A DNA stretch of 64,000 nt from contig NZ_JBNPEO010000002.1 of NCBI RefSeq assembly GCF_050490315.1, positions 1 through 64,000 on the forward strand. Direction: 5' to 3'. The DNA is from JBNPEO01 sp050490315. GTDB taxonomy: Bacteria > Actinomycetota > Actinomycetes > Actinomycetales > Micrococcaceae. Of the stretch, positions 53,327 through 61,923 are shown piece by piece; the first letter of the stretch is position 1, and each line of letters opens with the position of its first letter. A program made the position numbers and the translations under genes. The notes beneath the pieces are model-generated. The model worked only from the letters and a program-made list of their open reading frames with translations. It was not told where the DNA came from and searched no databases.

Positions 53327-54166
53327 ATGTCTTACAGTTCATGGGGTCCGCAGGACCTCACTCCTGCCAAGCAGCAACAGCTTGCTGAAGTTCCTGTGGA
53401 ACTCGGCATGGTGTTGGAGGACGTGCAGTCAGGTTGGGTGGGCGCCGTAACGCGGGTAGAAAAATCTGGCGGCATGCACGTCGTAGCCCTAGAAGACAAC
53501 CGCGGCAAAACTAAGTCGTTCCGCCTAGGCTTCGGGTTTTTACTTGAAGGTGTGCCCATCAAGCTCACCGCGCCTGCCCCCAAATCACGCACCATGGCCC
53601 CAGCACTCACCGCATCCGGTTCAATCCGGGTTGAGCAGCGCGCTCAAGTGGCCAAAGCGAGCCGAATTTGGGTTGAAGGAAAACACGACGCCGAACTCGT
53701 TGAGAAAGTTTGGGGTGACGATCTGCGTGTTGAGGGCATTGTGGTTGAACCTCTTCACGGTGTTGACGACCTCGCCGCCGCCATCCGTGCTTTCCAGCCA
53801 GGGCCCCAGCGGAAACTAGGAATCTTGGTTGATCACTTGGTCCACGATTCAAAGGAATCAAAGATCGCAGCCGAGGCAATGGCGGTTCCCGGTGCAGCAG
53901 CAAACGTACTTATTGTGGGACACCCCTACGTAGATGTGTGGCAAGCCATCAAACCAACAACTTTGGGAATTCCGGCGTGGCCACAAGTCCCCCGCGGTAC
54001 CGATTGGAAAACTGGAATCCTCAAGGCTTTTGGTTGGCCACACGGCACTGCCGAGGACACCGGTCTAGCCTGGCAACGTTTGCTATCTCGGGTTAATAGC
54101 TACGCAGACCTAGAGCCCTCGCTCTTGGGCCGCGTTGAAGAAGTCATTGACTTTCTGACGGCCTGA
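53327..54166 (+). CDS. DUF3097 protein with Toprim-like motifs
   Basis: The 279-residue protein belongs to DUF3097, common in actinobacteria and of unknown function. The N-terminal 95 residues are beta-rich and contain a basic barrel-like part (GWVGAVTRVEKSGGMHVVALEDNRGKTKSFRLG). The C-terminal half has IWVEGKHDAELVEKVWG at 114-130 and KLGILVDHLVHDSKESKIAAEAM at 163-185, which resemble the Glu and Asp motifs of Toprim folds such as RNase M5; this is inference. The ATG at 53327 follows CGGAGC; the longer frame crosses the CIRCE region. Confidence 0.85.
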   Translation: MSYSSWGPQDLTPAKQQQLAEVPVELGMVLEDVQSGWVGAVTRVEKSGGMHVVALEDNRGKTKSFRLGFGFLLEGVPIKLTAPAPKSRTMAPALTASGSIRVEQRAQVAKASRIWVEGKHDAELVEKVWGDDLRVEGIVVEPLHGVDDLAAAIRAFQPGPQRKLGILVDHLVHDSKESKIAAEAMAVPGAAANVLIVGHPYVDVWQAIKPTTLGIPAWPQVPRGTDWKTGILKAFGWPHGTAEDTGLAWQRLLSRVNSYADLEPSLLGRVEEVIDFLTA

Positions 54167-54290
54167 GTGTTGGAGCTCATTTACGCAAATAGCGGGGCAC
54201 AGCAAGTATCCTTGATAGAGGCCGCATCCCGGCGAACCCAAAGCACCTCGGTGGACCAACCGCCGCCAAGAGATTTGAAGGAAACGCACC

Positions 54291-54731
54291 GTGGCACAGG
54301 ACGCCAGCACCCCACCACCCGCCTCACAGAATTCCTCCCCAGGGCCGCATCACGGCGAGCCGACGGAATTCCATGGCGTAGCAGCAAATGCGTTGCCGCT
54401 CACGGCCAGTGAAGATCGTCAGTGGGCAACTTTGGCGCACTTTGGCGGGATTCTTGGCTTTGTGCCGTCTCTGTTGATCTACCTGATTTTCAAGGAGCGC
54501 GGCCCTTTTACAGCGCAAGAATCCAAAGAAGCATTGAATTTCACTTTGCCTCCAACGATTGCTGCAGTGTTGGCCAACATCTTGGTCCTTGTCCCCGTAG
54601 TGGGAAATATATTTGCGGTGATTGCCACGCTGATCTGGATTGCTCTGACCATTTTCTCGGTCAACGCCGGTGTTCACGTAAACCGCGGCCAACCGCACCG
54701 TTACGCCTTTAATCTGCGCCTCATTCACTAG
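54291..54731 (+). CDS. DUF4870 membrane protein
   Basis: The 146-residue protein matches DUF4870, a small Tic20-like membrane family: TASEDRQWATLAHFGGILGFVPSLLIYLIFKERGPFTAQESKEALNFTLP near residue 39, then two more helices. The Pro/Ser-rich first 38 residues are a polar extension. The GTG start follows GAAGGAA. Its function is unknown. It converges with hemW. Confidence 0.87.
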   Translation: MAQDASTPPPASQNSSPGPHHGEPTEFHGVAANALPLTASEDRQWATLAHFGGILGFVPSLLIYLIFKERGPFTAQESKEALNFTLPPTIAAVLANILVLVPVVGNIFAVIATLIWIALTIFSVNAGVHVNRGQPHRYAFNLRLIH

Positions 54732-54772
54732 CCAAGAGGATAGAAATGATGGTCCCCCTTGGCGGCTAGCGT

Positions 54773-56005
54773 CTAGAGGTCAGGGAGGATTTGGCGCACC
54801 ACAGCGTCAGCCAGCAACCGGCCCTTGAGGGTCAGCTTAAGCGTCCCGGCAAAGGCAGCTAGCGGTTCGACCAGCTCCTGGGCAATCAGACCGGCAATTT
54901 GTTTACGGCCCTCCTCGGACAACTCAGCAACGTCTAGACCGGTAGCCAAGCGGGTAGCCAGCATCACGTTCTCCACGTGTCTAGTTGCCTCATCTAGCGT
55001 TTCGCGGCCAGCCGCTGGCGAAGCGCCCGTCCCCAAGCGGTTGGCATAGGCGGTGGGGTGCTTAACATTCCACCACCGGACACCGCCAACGTGTGAGTGG
55101 GCGCCTGGCCCAATCCCCCACCAATCAGTTCCGCGCCAATACGCCAAATTGTGTTCGCAACGATCTGCCGGTGTTCGCGCCCAATTGCTCACTTCATACC
55201 AACTTAGTCCGGCTGCGCTGATGAGCTCATCGGCGAGTTCGTACTTAGTGGCGTGATCGTCGTCGTCCACGTCCGCCACTTCACCACGACGAATCTGTGC
55301 AGCGAGTTTAGTACCGTCCTCAATGATCAAGGCATAAGCACTAATGTGGTCTGGACCGTAACTGAGCGCTGTCTCTAGAGAGGTGCGCCAATCGTCGACC
55401 GACTCACCCGGGGTTCCATAGATGAGGTCCAGACTCACGGCCAGCCCGGCTTCTCGAGCCCATGCCACAGCCTGCGGAACGCGATCAGGATTGTGGGTTC
55501 GGTCAAGAGTTTTCAGAACATGCGGTACTGCAGATTGCATACCGAAGGAGACTCTAGTGAAACCCGCATCCGCCAATAGCTGGAGCGATTCGGCAGTCAC
55601 TGAGTCCGGGTTGGCTTCGGTGGTGACCTCAGCGTTTTCCGCGAGGGTCCAATGTGTGCGGGCACGGCCCAGAATCTCGGTCAAGTCAGCGGCAGGGAGC
55701 AAAGTTGGTGTCCCGCCACCAAAAAACACGGTGCTCAATTCACGCTTGGGCAGCCCCGATTTTGTCAGCACTTCTGCTGCGAAATCGACTTCTGACGCCG
55801 CAGTCTGGGCGTAGGCGTCTTGCGAAGCACCGCCGCCCAGTTCCGTTGCTGTGTACGTGTTGAAGTCGCAATAACCACAACGCACTGCACAAAACGGGAT
55901 GTGGACATAGAGCCCGAAGGCTCGCTGCTCGGCACCAACGCCCGCTTGCGCCGGCAAAAGACCGTCAGCGGGCGCCGGATCCCCGAGAGGAAGAACACTT
56001 GGCAC
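54773..56005 (-). CDS. hemW: radical SAM haem chaperone HemW
   Basis: HemW is a haem-transferring radical SAM protein, formerly confused with HemN. The 410-residue protein has C39-x3-C43-x2-C46 (CAVRCGYCDFNTY), the SAM-site block FFGGGTPTLLP near residue 95, and DLIYGTPGESVDDWRTSL near 198. It starts 12 bp after lepA and is probably co-transcribed. Its cargo could include the many haem proteins of this region; that is inference. Confidence 0.93.
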   Translation of the reverse strand: MPSVLPLGDPAPADGLLPAQAGVGAEQRAFGLYVHIPFCAVRCGYCDFNTYTATELGGGASQDAYAQTAASEVDFAAEVLTKSGLPKRELSTVFFGGGTPTLLPAADLTEILGRARTHWTLAENAEVTTEANPDSVTAESLQLLADAGFTRVSFGMQSAVPHVLKTLDRTHNPDRVPQAVAWAREAGLAVSLDLIYGTPGESVDDWRTSLETALSYGPDHISAYALIIEDGTKLAAQIRRGEVADVDDDDHATKYELADELISAAGLSWYEVSNWARTPADRCEHNLAYWRGTDWWGIGPGAHSHVGGVRWWNVKHPTAYANRLGTGASPAAGRETLDEATRHVENVMLATRLATGLDVAELSEEGRKQIAGLIAQELVEPLAAFAGTLKLTLKGRLLADAVVRQILPDL

Positions 56006-56017
56006 TAGGTAACTGCC

Positions 56018-57871
56018 CTACTTTTTCTCTTTGCCCTTGGACTCATCAGTAGTGAGCGCAGCAATAAATGCTTCCTGCGGAACTTCCACACGGCCCACCA
56101 TCTTCATACGTTTTTTGCCTTCTTTTTGCTTTTCCAGCAGTTTGCGCTTTCGAGTGATGTCACCGCCGTAGCACTTAGCCAAAACGTCTTTGCGGATAGC
56201 TCGAATACTTTCGCGGGCAATAATGCGCGCGCCAATGGCAGCCTGAATGGGAACCTCAAATTGCTGGCGGGGAATCAATTCACGCAGCTTGCCAGTCATC
56301 ATCACACCGTACGCATAAGCCTTATCGCGGTGAGTAATGGCGCTGAACGCATCGACTTGCTCGCCTTGGAGCATAATGTCCACTTTGACTAGGTCGGCGA
56401 CTTGCTCGCCGTCGGCCTTCCAGTCAAGTGAGCCGTAGCCCCGCGTCTTGGACTTAAGAATGTCAAAGAAGTCGAAAACAATTTCCGCAAGCGGTAGCCG
56501 GTAGCGAATTTCAACGCGATCTTCCGAAAGGTAGTCCATTCCGCCCAACACACCACGGCGACCTTGGCACAGTTCCATAACAGCGCCAACGAATTCGCTG
56601 GGCGCCAAGATGGTGGCAGCAACCATAGGTTCGCGGACCTCACCAATTTTGCCCACCGGGAATTCGCTGGGGTTGGTTACCTTAACAACCTTTTTGTCCT
56701 CGAGCGTGACCTCGTATTCAACGTTGGGCGCTGTGGAAATCAGGTCCAGGTTGTATTCGCGTTCTAGGCGTTCTCGAGTGATTTCAAGGTGCAAAAGTCC
56801 CAAGAACCCAACCCGGAACCCGAACCCTAGCGCCGCAGAAGTTTCCGGCTCGTAGACTAGGGCGGCGTCGTTGAGCATAAGTTTTTCAAGAGCGTCCCGC
56901 AGCACCGGATAGTCGGCACCGTCCAGTGGGTAAAGTCCGGAGAACACCATAGGTTTTGCGTCCGCGTAACCCGGCAAGGATTCCGACGCCGGTTTGGCAA
57001 GGTTAGTGACCGTGTCACCAACCTTTGACTGGCGAACGTCCTTCACACCGGTAATGAGGTAACCCACTTCGCCAACACCCAGGCCCTTGGAAGGTGTGGG
57101 CTCCGGGGAGCTGACGCCGATTTCCAAAAGCTCGTGAGTGGCACGGGTGGACATCATCTGAATACGTTCGCGCGGAACGAGGTGACCATCCACTACACGC
57201 ACATAGGTGACCACGCCGCGGTAGGTGTCGTATACAGAGTCAAAAATCATGGCCCGAGCCGGAGCGTTCGGGTCACCGACGGGTGCGGGGAGGTCGCTAA
57301 CAATCTTGTCCAGCAACGCTTCAACGCCGGCGCCAGTTTTGCCTGAAACGCGGAGAACGTCTTCAGGCTCGCCGCCAATGAGGCTCGCCAACTCGGCTGC
57401 GTACTTTTCAGGCTGAGCTGCGGGCAGGTCAATCTTGTTGAGTACCGGAATGATCGTGAGGTTGTTCTCCATGGCCAGATACAAGTTCGCCAGGGTTTGA
57501 GCTTCGATGCCCTGCGCTGCGTCCACCAGCAAAATAGCGCCTTCGCACGCAGCCAATGAGCGCGAAACTTCGTAGGTGAAGTCCACGTGCCCGGGGGTAT
57601 CAATCATGTTCAGCGCGTAGCTGGTGCCATCCAGCTCCCAAGGCATACGGACAGCCTGGGACTTGATGGTAATTCCGCGCTCACGCTCAATGTCCATACG
57701 GTCAAGGTACTGAGCCTTCATATCGCGCTGTTCAACAACGCCGGTGTACTGCAGCATACGGTCGGCCAAGGTGGACTTGCCGTGGTCAATGTGCGCGATG
57801 ATGCAGAAGTTCCGAATGATTGCCGGATCAGTCGCGGCGGGCACCGGGGCGGTGCGGGCCATGGGAGACAC
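56018..57871 (-). CDS. lepA: elongation factor 4 LepA
   Basis: LepA is a ribosome-associated GTPase that helps in translation initiation or biogenesis. The 617-residue protein has NFCIIAHIDHGKSTLADRML (G1), DRERGITIKSQ-like DIERERGITIKSQAV, DTPGHVDFTYEVSRSL (G3), NKIDLPAA (G4) and the LepA-specific C-terminal domain. The GTG at 57871 follows AAGGAACC; an ATG three codons later is possible. Confidence 0.96.
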   Translation of the reverse strand: MSPMARTAPVPAATDPAIIRNFCIIAHIDHGKSTLADRMLQYTGVVEQRDMKAQYLDRMDIERERGITIKSQAVRMPWELDGTSYALNMIDTPGHVDFTYEVSRSLAACEGAILLVDAAQGIEAQTLANLYLAMENNLTIIPVLNKIDLPAAQPEKYAAELASLIGGEPEDVLRVSGKTGAGVEALLDKIVSDLPAPVGDPNAPARAMIFDSVYDTYRGVVTYVRVVDGHLVPRERIQMMSTRATHELLEIGVSSPEPTPSKGLGVGEVGYLITGVKDVRQSKVGDTVTNLAKPASESLPGYADAKPMVFSGLYPLDGADYPVLRDALEKLMLNDAALVYEPETSAALGFGFRVGFLGLLHLEITRERLEREYNLDLISTAPNVEYEVTLEDKKVVKVTNPSEFPVGKIGEVREPMVAATILAPSEFVGAVMELCQGRRGVLGGMDYLSEDRVEIRYRLPLAEIVFDFFDILKSKTRGYGSLDWKADGEQVADLVKVDIMLQGEQVDAFSAITHRDKAYAYGVMMTGKLRELIPRQQFEVPIQAAIGARIIARESIRAIRKDVLAKCYGGDITRKRKLLEKQKEGKKRMKMVGRVEVPQEAFIAALTTDESKGKEKK

Positions 57872-58055
57872 GCAGGTTCCTTACTTTTGGATGGGCTCCC
57901 AACACCGTGGCGCGCCTAAAGGGGCCAAGACATCGGGATGCTCAGAATTCTTCGAACTACTAGTCTCCCACGACTGACGGCATTGCTCCGTAACTAGGCG
58001 GGCTTTTGCACGGTGAGCCGGTTCATTTCACCAGGTGAGTGGGTAACGTGGAGAC

Positions 58056-58658
58056 ATGGCAACGATTCTTGGGCGATTTTTTAACGCCCTCCTTAAGTCA
58101 TTTGCATCAGGGGCCTCCACTAGAAGCGACCGCCCGTCACGCCAGACGTCTAGGCCAAAAACGTCTAGGCGAAAAACAACGACGCGCCCCGGCTCCAGTT
58201 CTGGTGTCCACAACGACCGCGTCGCCGCTGCCCGCAGCGGCGAGCCCGCGTCGTCGGACGCTGTATTAGCGGACTTTACTGGCGCAAGCACTGTCCAGTA
58301 CTCCCCCAACCCTGACGGCAAGGCTGACCCAGGTGAAGTTGTATGGACATGGGTTCCGTACCAAGAAGATCCGAGCCAAGGTAAGGATCGCCCGGTGTTG
58401 CTAGTGGGAAAAAACGGCAAGCATTTGCTAGCACTAATGCTCACGAGCAAGGACCACACCGGTGCAGGTCGGCGCGACGAAGACTACCTGGACATTGGCG
58501 CTGGCCCTTGGGACAAACAAGGCCGCCCCAGCGAGGTCAAAACAGACCGCGTGCTCCGCGTGGACCCTGCCGGTATCCGTCGCGAGGGTGCCATTTTGGA
58601 CCCTACTAAGTTCAAGCTCGTTGCTCACGCCCTGCGAGAACAACACGGCTGGACGTAA
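58056..58658 (+). CDS. PemK/MazF-like protein with long basic N-terminal extension
   Basis: The 200-residue protein has a PemK/MazF fold in its C-terminal 110 residues: DPGEVVWTWVPYQEDPSQGKDRPVLLVGKNGKHLLALMLTSKDHTG (residues 90-135) and TDRVLRVDPAGIRREGAILDPTKFKLVAHAL. MazF toxins are ribosome-independent RNases. The first 60 residues are Ser/Arg/Thr-rich and disordered. No antitoxin gene is next to it; it lies between lepA and rpsT, translation genes. It may be a housekeeping RNase or a non-catalytic member rather than a toxin. Confidence 0.78.
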   Translation: MATILGRFFNALLKSFASGASTRSDRPSRQTSRPKTSRRKTTTRPGSSSGVHNDRVAAARSGEPASSDAVLADFTGASTVQYSPNPDGKADPGEVVWTWVPYQEDPSQGKDRPVLLVGKNGKHLLALMLTSKDHTGAGRRDEDYLDIGAGPWDKQGRPSEVKTDRVLRVDPAGIRREGAILDPTKFKLVAHALREQHGWT

Positions 58659-58729
58659 GACCCTTCGCTCCGCTCACGCTTCTGCTAAGATGTATAGCTG
58701 TGTGTCCGTGCAGGTCGACGGTCACTGAA

Positions 58730-58776
58730 GATTGGCCGCCATAGGCATCCCCACGCCGCTCAGTCAATGGCCAATC
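58730..58776 (+). promoter_or_regulatory. rpsT leader hairpin
   Basis: GATTGGCC at 58730-58737 pairs with GGCCAATC at 58769-58776 in the leader between a possible promoter (TAAGAT near 58686) and the rpsT start. Ribosomal-protein leaders often bind their own product; here no known leader class was recognised. Confidence 0.4.
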
Positions 58777-58822
58777 CGAAAGCCCTCTAGACCATTTTCC
58801 GCATTAAAAAGAGAGTTCACAC

Positions 58823-59083
58823 GTGGCTAATATCAAGTCCCAGAAGAAGCGCATCCTGACCAACGAGAAGGCTCGCCAGCGCAACAACGCTGTCAAGTCT
58901 GAGCTGAAGACCGCCATCCGCGCGGTAGCAGTTGCTGTTGAGTCCGCAGACAAGGATGCTGCTGTCTCTGCAGTAGCAACGGCCAGCCGCAAGCTGGACA
59001 AGGCAGTGAGCAAGGGCGTTATTCACAAGAACAACGCAGCGAACCGCAAGTCGGCGATCTCCAAGAAGATCAACGCACTCTAA
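58823..59083 (+). CDS. rpsT: 30S ribosomal protein S20
   Basis: The 86-residue basic helical protein is S20, a primary binder of 16S rRNA: ANIKSQKKRILTNEKARQRNNAVKSELKTAIRAV, ending GVIHKNNAANRKSAISKKINAL. The GTG start follows AAAGAGAG. It is single-gene, with its own leader and terminator. Confidence 0.97.
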   Translation: MANIKSQKKRILTNEKARQRNNAVKSELKTAIRAVAVAVESADKDAAVSAVATASRKLDKAVSKGVIHKNNAANRKSAISKKINAL

Positions 59084-59112
59084 GGTTTTCCGGTTTATTA
59101 CTAAACCGACGA

Positions 59113-59146
59113 CAGTGGCCGGTACCCTTCGGGGTGCCGGCCACTG
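59113..59146 (+). terminator. rpsT terminator
   Basis: CAGTGGCCGGTACCC pairs with GGGTGCCGGCCACTG (one wobble) around TTCG, followed by GTCTTTAA. It also faces the convergent holA gene. Confidence 0.88.
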
Positions 59147-59184
59147 GTCTTTAACGCTCTTGACCTGGGGTGAGGAACGCGACC

Positions 59185-60201
59185 CTATCGGGGTGAGACC
59201 GAGCCTGCTATAACGGACACTGCATTTTCAACTGCGTAGAGCGGGTCCTTAGACAGGCCCTTCACTTGTGCGTCGGCCTCGGCAACTACCTTGATGGATC
59301 GCACTAATCCCTCGGGCGTCCAACGGCGAACTTCTCGTTGAGCTTGTTCTACCAGCCACGGCTGCATCCCAAGTTGACGGGCAATCGCAGCAGACGATCC
59401 CTGCGAACCGGCCACTTTAGCAATGGTCCGCAGCTTCGCCGCGAGAGCTGCCACAAGCGGCACAGGGTCCACACCGGTGGCAAAGGCGTGACGAAGCGTG
59501 GATAGAGCCAAGGGAGCGTTGCCAGCCATTGCCGCATCAGCAACCTTAAAGGCTGACGCTTCCACGCGGCCGCCGTAATACTTCTCGACCGTCTCAACCG
59601 TTATGGCTCCGTCAGTGTCTGCGATGAGTTGGGTGCACGCCGATGCGAGCTCAGTAGCATTGGCCCCCAAAGCGTCCACGAGTGCTTGGGCCGCATCCGA
59701 TGCGATGCGCCTAGCCGCGTTTTTGAATTCACTCAGCACAAACTGAAGTTTGTCTGAATCTTTTTTCAGCGGCTGGCAGTCAAAAACCGGAAACCCGGAG
59801 GCCTTAATCGCATCCAAAACCTTTTTGCCTCTGGTGCCACCGGCGTGACGGAGCACCACCACAGTGTCCTCCGAAGGTGAAGCAACATAGGTCAATGCGT
59901 CGGCCAAAAAGGCCTCGTTCATGGATTCGAGCGAGTCAACTTCAATGAGCTTGTCTTCGCCAAAAAGTGACGGACTCGCAGTCATCAATAGCTGACCTAC
60001 GGTGTAGGTACTTGCATCCATCCGAGTCAGTTCAACGTCCGGTGACTTCGAACGAACGGCGCCGCGAATCAAGTCCTTAGCACGGGAGCCGAAGTATTCT
60101 TCGGGCCCGAGCACTAAAACAACCGGCGCGGGGGTTGCCTCACGCCAGGACAGTCCGGAGCTGGTAGCTCCTGTTGTTCGCGTTGTCCGAGCCGCAGCCA
60201 T
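59185..60201 (-). CDS. holA: DNA polymerase III subunit delta HolA
   Basis: HolA is the clamp-opening subunit of the clamp loader. The 338-residue protein has PVVLVLGPEEYFGSRAKDLIRGAVRS near residue 26, DASTYTVGQLLMTASPSLFGEDKLIEVDSLESMNEAFLADAL, and the C-terminal LRTIAKVAGSQGSSAAIARQLGMQPWLVEQAQREVRRW. The ATG at 60201 follows GAAGAAGG; the longer frame to 60231 is less supported. It lies 72 bp after comEC. Confidence 0.93.
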   Translation of the reverse strand: MAAARTTRTTGATSSGLSWREATPAPVVLVLGPEEYFGSRAKDLIRGAVRSKSPDVELTRMDASTYTVGQLLMTASPSLFGEDKLIEVDSLESMNEAFLADALTYVASPSEDTVVVLRHAGGTRGKKVLDAIKASGFPVFDCQPLKKDSDKLQFVLSEFKNAARRIASDAAQALVDALGANATELASACTQLIADTDGAITVETVEKYYGGRVEASAFKVADAAMAGNAPLALSTLRHAFATGVDPVPLVAALAAKLRTIAKVAGSQGSSAAIARQLGMQPWLVEQAQREVRRWTPEGLVRSIKVVAEADAQVKGLSKDPLYAVENAVSVIAGSVSPR

Positions 60202-60273
60202 GGTTGCCTTCTTCCAATGATTCTTGACCACCCAAGCTTGCCACCTTGCAGCCGACGATCCAAGATTCGGTTT

Positions 60274-61920
60274 CTAGAGCCCTACCTCCACTATTTTGCG
60301 ATGAACCAGTTCCACCGCCTTGCCGCATTGAACCGGATGAAAGGCACACCACAAGGCGAGGTACCACAGTGCAGAAAGGGCAGCCATGGTAGCAAGGCCA
60401 AAGCCGCCTTCGGGCCACGGCAATGCAGCTCCTGGGAGATGCGCAAAGAAGGTAGCCACAGCCGCTATACCTTGCGCACACCAACCGGTAGGCACTAGAA
60501 GTATGCCGCTAATCTCCGGTACCAGAGTGCACAAAGCCAGGGCCGCTGTGCCCAAAAACGTCACCGGAGCCACTAGAAGGCCAGCTACTAAATTGGCGGG
60601 TAGCGAATAAGTGGTGACTTGTGGTTGCAAAAGAATCAATACGGGGGCACAAAAGAGCTGTGCACCCACGGTAATTCCCATTGCGGCAGCGCACCATGTG
60701 GGCACGTACCGCTCCAGCCACTTGGCGAGAACCGAGCCGCACAGGACGATGCCCAAAGTTGCTAACACTGAGAGGATAAAACCGAAGTCTGCAGCAAGGG
60801 TAGGTGTGGTCAGCAGCAGCCCCACGACAGCCAGGCACACAAACCCCAAGGACTGCCCTCGCCGGCCCGCAAGGAGCGATACCAAGCCGATGGCACCCAT
60901 TACTGCGGCCCGTAGAACACTAGGATCTGGGCCCACCACAAATACAAAACCCAACAAGCCAAGGCCTGCCACCATACTTGCCATTCGGCGCCGAAGCTTT
61001 AGTGAGCGGGCGCCCAACAAGATGGCTCCAAGGATCAGGCTGCAGTTGGCCCCGGAGACCGCCGTGAGGTGAGTTGTCCCAGTTGTCTTCATGGCGGCGG
61101 TCAGCTCCTCCGGGGTCATTGAGGTATTGCCTATCACCAGTCCTGGTACTAGAGCGCCTCGGTCGGGGCTACGAGCCTTGGCTTGAGTCAGGAATGCAGC
61201 TCTGAGATTCTGGGCCACAGCATGGTACCAAGGCGGTTCACTGAGGATGCGCGGATTCGCCCGTGCTTGTAGGCGTGGGGCACCAAAGAGGTTTTGGGGT
61301 GGCAGGAGTGCACCAGCGGCACGAACTTTTTGGCCAGGCACGACGTCAGACCAAGCTCCGCTGCCGGTAAGGACAACCGTCATCCGGCATGGGGTCTGTA
61401 CCTGTGAGTCATTAACTCCCACAATCGTTGCTGCAACCTTCCACTGCTGGGCATCTCCTTGCCCAAATGAGGCAAGTGCTTTAGGTGGTGCATCAATCTG
61501 CAGTGTCGCAACAATGCCGGAGGCGCCGCCGCTATCCTGCGATACTGCAATCGGGGCAGCGAGAATTTTATTGCTTGCACTGACGCCTAGGGCCACCGCA
61601 CCCATCAGCACCGCTAATGCCACCAAAGCCCGGCCACTCACCCTCGCACTTAACGCTTGGTACGGTAAACGCTGTAGCCGGTTGTGCCTCCTAATAGTTG
61701 AGCCAGGGCTAGTGCTTGCGTTGAATGAAAAGAGCAGCACGGCCACACCTGCCCCTAAAACTGCAGCAAGCGTCAGTAGCCAAACGGCTGCAACCTCCAA
61801 CCCTGCCAAAGTGCCTAACCACACCATGGCCGCAACGGGTACTAACCGCAGATCAGTTCGCGGGACAATCCTTCCCTCGGCATCCCTCCGGAGTACAGGC
61901 CGTTCCATGGGCGTAGTCAT
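60274..61920 (-). CDS. comEC: ComEC/Rec2 family competence channel, short form
   Basis: ComEC forms the membrane channel for DNA uptake. The 548-residue protein has an N-terminal DUF4131 region and the Competence helix bundle (LVPGLVIGNTSMTPEELTAAMKTTGTTHLTAVSGANCSLILGAILLGARSLKLRRR; VGPDPSVLRAAVMGAIGLVSLLAGRRGQ; FGFILSVLATLGIVLCG). It ends shortly after the last helices, with no metallo-beta-lactamase-like C-terminal domain, so it is 200 or more residues shorter than full-length members. No remnant of that domain follows. It starts 3 bp after comEA. Confidence 0.9.
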   Translation of the reverse strand: MTTPMERPVLRRDAEGRIVPRTDLRLVPVAAMVWLGTLAGLEVAAVWLLTLAAVLGAGVAVLLFSFNASTSPGSTIRRHNRLQRLPYQALSARVSGRALVALAVLMGAVALGVSASNKILAAPIAVSQDSGGASGIVATLQIDAPPKALASFGQGDAQQWKVAATIVGVNDSQVQTPCRMTVVLTGSGAWSDVVPGQKVRAAGALLPPQNLFGAPRLQARANPRILSEPPWYHAVAQNLRAAFLTQAKARSPDRGALVPGLVIGNTSMTPEELTAAMKTTGTTHLTAVSGANCSLILGAILLGARSLKLRRRMASMVAGLGLLGFVFVVGPDPSVLRAAVMGAIGLVSLLAGRRGQSLGFVCLAVVGLLLTTPTLAADFGFILSVLATLGIVLCGSVLAKWLERYVPTWCAAAMGITVGAQLFCAPVLILLQPQVTTYSLPANLVAGLLVAPVTFLGTAALALCTLVPEISGILLVPTGWCAQGIAAVATFFAHLPGAALPWPEGGFGLATMAALSALWYLALWCAFHPVQCGKAVELVHRKIVEVGL

Positions 61921-61923
61921 CCG

